The notes under the pieces are model-generated. The model had not been told where the DNA came from, searched no databases, and saw nothing but the letters and a program-made list of their open reading frames with translations. Below are positions 60,481-64,000 of a DNA stretch of 64,000 nt, one piece after another. Every line of letters starts with the position of its first letter. Positions within the stretch are counted from its first letter, which is position 1. The stretch is from Stemphylium vesicarium (taxonomy: Eukaryota; Ascomycota; Dothideomycetes; Pleosporales; Pleosporaceae), in contig QXCR01000006.1 of the NCBI GenBank assembly GCA_004380135.1, positions 682,001 to 746,000 on the forward strand, read 5' to 3'. A program made the translations under genes and the position numbers.

Positions 60481-60869
60481 GAACAATGACGTCTACACTC
60501 GACACGATGAACGACACAAGTGAGTTTGCGGAAAATAACTTGCCAGCTGAGACAACTAACTAGAGCTATCACGAGAAGTTTCCCAGGTACCGGTCAATCA
60601 ATGCAGCTGCAGTCACTTGGTTTATGGGAAGGAATGACGGCGGCCACTGTTTCTGTACCTGGCCCAAAGCCGTGCCCAAGACCCGGTCTTGCGTATAGTC
60701 CATCCATGTCGATCAAGGGCCGCTGCAACCCTCGTCAGAGAATGGTCCGATGTCTTTTCGTAATTAGTTGTAGACCCTTACGGCCCGTTCCAACATGGTG
60801 TCACCATCCGTGGTTCGCTAGCGACGTGATGGCAGCGCGACCCCCATGTCACTGATCTTCCGACGCGCC

Positions 60870-60878
60870 ATCTGATAA
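60870..60878 (+). promoter_or_regulatory. ATCWGATAA motif 2 (SreA-type GATA site)
   Basis: The plus strand reads ATCTGATAA, a perfect consensus match 634 bp upstream of the sidA ATG. An overlapping AGATGA follows. Confidence 0.7.
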
Positions 60879-61054
60879 GATGACGGAGTAAAGCCCGCGA
60901 AAATACGGCTCAAGACGAGCCCCGGACGCGCATGACGCAGGCAAAATTTTCTGTCTCGCCCCGCAACGCTTGACTTGTATTTACCTCAGTCGCTTGGTAA
61001 AGTGCGCGGTCGACGTGGGGTGGTGGGTAACGACCCAGCTTGGCGGCAGCAAAA

Positions 61055-61063
61055 TTATCAGAT
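61055..61063 (-). promoter_or_regulatory. ATCWGATAA motif 3 (SreA-type GATA site)
   Basis: The minus strand reads ATCTGATAA, a perfect consensus match 819 bp upstream of the sidA ATG. Confidence 0.7.
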
Positions 61064-61780
61064 GAAGATGATCAGTCCATCTGATTAGATGAAGAGATTT
61101 CCTGCGAGTTCGGAGCGCCCTCGGTTTTACTGGTGCGTGCTCTACACTACTCTGCGACCGCGTGCATGCTTCGGACCTGTTGCTGGGGTCGGTTAGCGCG
61201 CTGCAACCGCTGATCTCTCGTTTACCGGTCCTGTCACCTGGAAGTGGTGACGAACGAGGCGTTCAAAATCTGTGGCACAACGAGACATCCAGGCTGCCTA
61301 GTAAGTACGTGATGCCGGACAAACGGTGATGCAAAAGTAACCAACTGTGACGAGACTATCTATGTAGGCAATGATGACTGTGGATGGGAGGGTGCTGTAC
61401 CTGCCCGAATGGAACAAGGCTACTACCAAACGCTCCGGCTTGACCTTCAATTCCCATGCCCGAACAATCCACTTTAAGTGCGTATACAATGACCCACCAA
61501 TGTGCAAGGGCCAAGCTCCAATGCAAAGAAGAGTCTCGGTCAGGATTAGACATGTTCCACATGTCATGTGAAATTTATAGCGGTCAGAAGTTGTATCGAT
61601 TGAGGACTAATGCAAAGATGGCTTATTGGTATCTGATGACGAAAAAGCAAAACAACGCCGTCAATATGCTACATTAACCTAGACCAGAGACCAAACAGGT
61701 AAAAATATAGTAATACATGTATGTGGTACAGGATGTGCACGGGCTCAATGGACGTGAACTTGATTCATTGGCAAGGCCCT

Positions 61781-64000
61781 TCAGTCCAATTCCTGTGTCG
61801 CTACCATAGCTGCATAAATGCCGCTCATAGCTACGAGCTCGTCGTGTCTGCCCTGCTCCACAACTCGGCCAGTGTCAAAGACGAATATACGATCTGCATG
61901 TTGTACACTGGCCAGCCGGTGAGCGATCATGATCGTCGTGCGACCCTTGGAGGCGGCTGCGATTGCTCTTCGAATCTCTCTTTCGGTATTGGCATCAAGC
62001 TGGGATGTTGCTTCGTCGAGGAGTAAGATCTCGGGATCGCGAATGAGAGCTCTAGCAATAGCGAGGCGTTGACGCTGACCACCCGAAAGCTTCGAACCGT
62101 GTGCACCAACTTCCGTGTTGTAGCCTTCCGGCAGACTCATGATGAAATCATGAAGCTCGCACTCTTTGGCGACGCGCTCAATGTCTTTGTCGCTGCTAGT
62201 GGTACCTGGGCGTTCACCAAGTCCAATGTTGAACTTGACTGTACCTGGAAAGAGATCTGGTTCTTGTTCCTGCTAGAGGTCAGCTATACAGTTCCAAAAG
62301 GATGTACGAGAATCATTAAAACAAACGACACAATAGTTTTTCGTTAAAGGGTGGATTGAGGGAAATGTTTTGACTTACAACAAGTGCTAGGCGAGCGCGG
62401 TGGTCACAGACGGCTTCCTGGCGTATATCTTGCCCATCGAGAAACACTTGCCCAGAAGTCGGATCAAAGAATCTCTCGATCAAATGGATCGTACTGGACT
62501 TTCCAGCACCCGAACGTCCCACGAAAGCTACGTTCTCGCCCTGTCGAATCTGGAAAGATACATCATTCAGCGCAGGGACGGTCGGACGACTTTCATAATG
62601 GAGGCTGACGTTACGGAACTCAAGTTCCCCTCGTACGCCAAAAGTGCCATAAGAAACGGTAGATCCAGACAACAAAGGGACACCATTCGATGCGGTCGCA
62701 CTAGTCGATGATGTGGGCTTCGTCATGATCGTCGGATTCTCATCGTGTAGAGAGAACACGCTTTGAGCAGCAGCCTTCGCACGCGTCACTTCTGGCGCAA
62801 GGCTAAACAGCTGACCCGCAGATTGTGCAGAGAACAGCAAAGCTGGAAGTACGATGAAAAACTCTCGTTGGGTGTAATTGCCATTGCGTACTTGCTTAGA
62901 GCCCCTAGAAATTCGTCAGCGTTTCCATTGCTTGTTATGCATTTACCCTCGAACGAGCCGCGATGACAACGAGGCTGACATAAACTTACCACCAATATGC
63001 CAAGGAATAGACGAAGTAAGTGATCGACAGCGAAAATGCGAGCAAAATATTGCCAAACACACTGAACCTCAGATGCTCCTCGTATGGCCCTCGAATTAGT
63101 TCTTTATAGGCCTGGAGGAAGTGATCTTCCAACCCGAAAACTGCAACGATCTGCATTGAAGACGTCGCCTCAGATGCTAGCGCCGCTGCGTCGTTGTACG
63201 CGGATTGCTGATGCTCCTCCGCTATAGCGAGAATGCGAAGGCGGAGAAAGCCAGCGATAAGCATGACGGGTACAGCCGCCAGTAGGACTATGGCGATCTT
63301 CCAGGCTACAATATGAGCCAGAATAATGCCGCCTATCACTGACGTTGCGATTGAGAAAACTGTTCCAAGGATGACACCTGACAATCCGCTGATACTTCCG
63401 CTGTCCGAATTCAGGCGTGACATGAGCGCATGATGAGAATGGCCCGGTTTCGAAAACCATGCGATATCTTGTTGTAGTATCGTGCGGAAGGATAAGTCTC
63501 GGACTCGCAAAGTAAGATTCTCGGAGACGATGCCAAAAGCAGTCTTTCCAAAAGAGTGGGACGCCAAGGCGATGATTGCGAGGACGAAGAAGAGTAGGCA
63601 GTAAAACGAGATTCTACTTGTGAGATCGTCCGCGCCGCTGGTGTCGTTCAAGAGTTCGACCAGGTTTCCGAAGATGAGCGCTTCTCCAATTATCACACCA
63701 CCACTAAAGATGGACGAGACCAGACCAATGACGATGGCTGGTGCTTCACGGCGACTCAGAGACAGCGACCTTTCTATTAGTTCCGTGGCATTCATCTTTC
63801 GCTGGTCGCTCGATTTCGTTACGTTCTCCGAATTAGATTCTTCGATGCCTGATACAAGTTAGCAGGAGACCCTACGCGGGATGCTGCCAACATGGGCTGC
63901 AACGATGGAAAGTCTCTTGAGCTGTTGGTGACTTACCGTTTGGAACTCGCTCGTTTTCCTTGTACGAACATCTCGCGCTGGAACGGATGGATGATGCTGC
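61781..64000 (-). CDS. ABCB-type full ABC transporter, C-terminal half (runs off the right edge)
   Basis: Exons 64000-63937, 63848-62990, 62904-62379 and 62269-61781 (introns 88, 85 and 109 nt) give the last 645 residues. The order is a linker from the first nucleotide-binding domain, a second six-TM domain (starting near MNATELIERSLSLSRREAP and including the QQDIAWFSKPGHS loop), then NBD2: Walker A GRSGAGKSST, Q-loop VEQEPDLF, signature LSGGQRQRLAIARAL, Walker B EILLLDEATSQLD and H-loop MIAHRLASV. All ATPase motifs are intact. Its place beside sidA suggests export of a siderophore or a breakdown product, which is inference. The N-terminal TMD1-NBD1 half lies outside the window. Confidence 0.93.

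Larger units (their letters stand above)
60237..61780 (-). promoter_or_regulatory. sidA upstream region with iron-responsive GATA motifs
   Basis: The 1.5-kb spacer between the sidA ATG and the 3' end of the ABC transporter gene contains no gene. It holds three perfect ATCWGATAA matches, listed separately, plus a near match (ATCTGATTA) at about 61079-61087. This clustering supports GATA-factor control of sidA. Confidence 0.7.

Overview
The window is nuclear DNA of a filamentous ascomycete. The introns are short (mostly 44-100 nt), with GTRAGT-type donors, CTRAY-like branch sites and YAG acceptors. The gene set is typical of Pezizomycotina: a split FAS1/FAS2 fatty acid synthase, a CFEM GPI protein, a UstYa/DUF3328 protein, an NIS-type siderophore pathway gene, and large disordered proteins. 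The mix of CorA-like, kinase-vWA and DUF3328 genes points to Dothideomycetes, probably Pleosporales; that placement is inference. I rebuilt splice junctions by hand and checked reading frames across every proposed exon. No rRNA, tRNA, CRISPR or intact transposon was seen.

Left part (1-21.7 kb): the 5' end of FAS2 (minus) and the whole FAS1 gene (plus) are head to head over a 1.3-kb spacer. They are followed on the minus strand by a Brl1/Brr6 nuclear-envelope protein, a CYP52-like cytochrome P450, a UstYa-like (DUF3328) oxidase and a disordered protein interrupted by one in-frame TAG. A secreted phytase-like protein lies on the plus strand, and then a minus-strand membrane-protein gene that looks dead.

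Middle part (21.7-41 kb): a 984-residue protein with a duplicated C-x3-H-x13-C-x2-C module (minus) is divergent from the glucosidase II beta subunit (plus). A 4.6-kb gene-poor stretch follows, then a 1240-residue disordered protein (plus), a 3.1-kb gene-poor stretch, a three-exon CFEM protein (plus) and a cyclin-D1-binding-protein-1-like protein (minus).

Right part (41-64 kb): three lineage-variable genes run in tandem on the minus strand: a protein kinase fused to a von Willebrand A domain, a CorA-like two-TM membrane protein and an unrecognised Cys-containing protein. Two housekeeping genes follow, eIF3c (NIP1) and the DYRK kinase Yak1. The window ends in a siderophore block: L-ornithine N5-monooxygenase (sidA) and the C-terminal half of a full-length ABC exporter, both minus strand. 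The 1.5-kb spacer upstream of sidA holds three perfect ATCWGATAA motifs, the iron-repressor (SreA) GATA consensus. This suggests an iron-repressed cluster that continues past the right edge.

The best leads for novelty are the kinase-vWA/CorA-like/unknown tandem, the duplicated zinc-module protein, the UstYa-P450 pair without a recognisable core gene, and the genes carrying CAA/CAG-to-stop type breaks.
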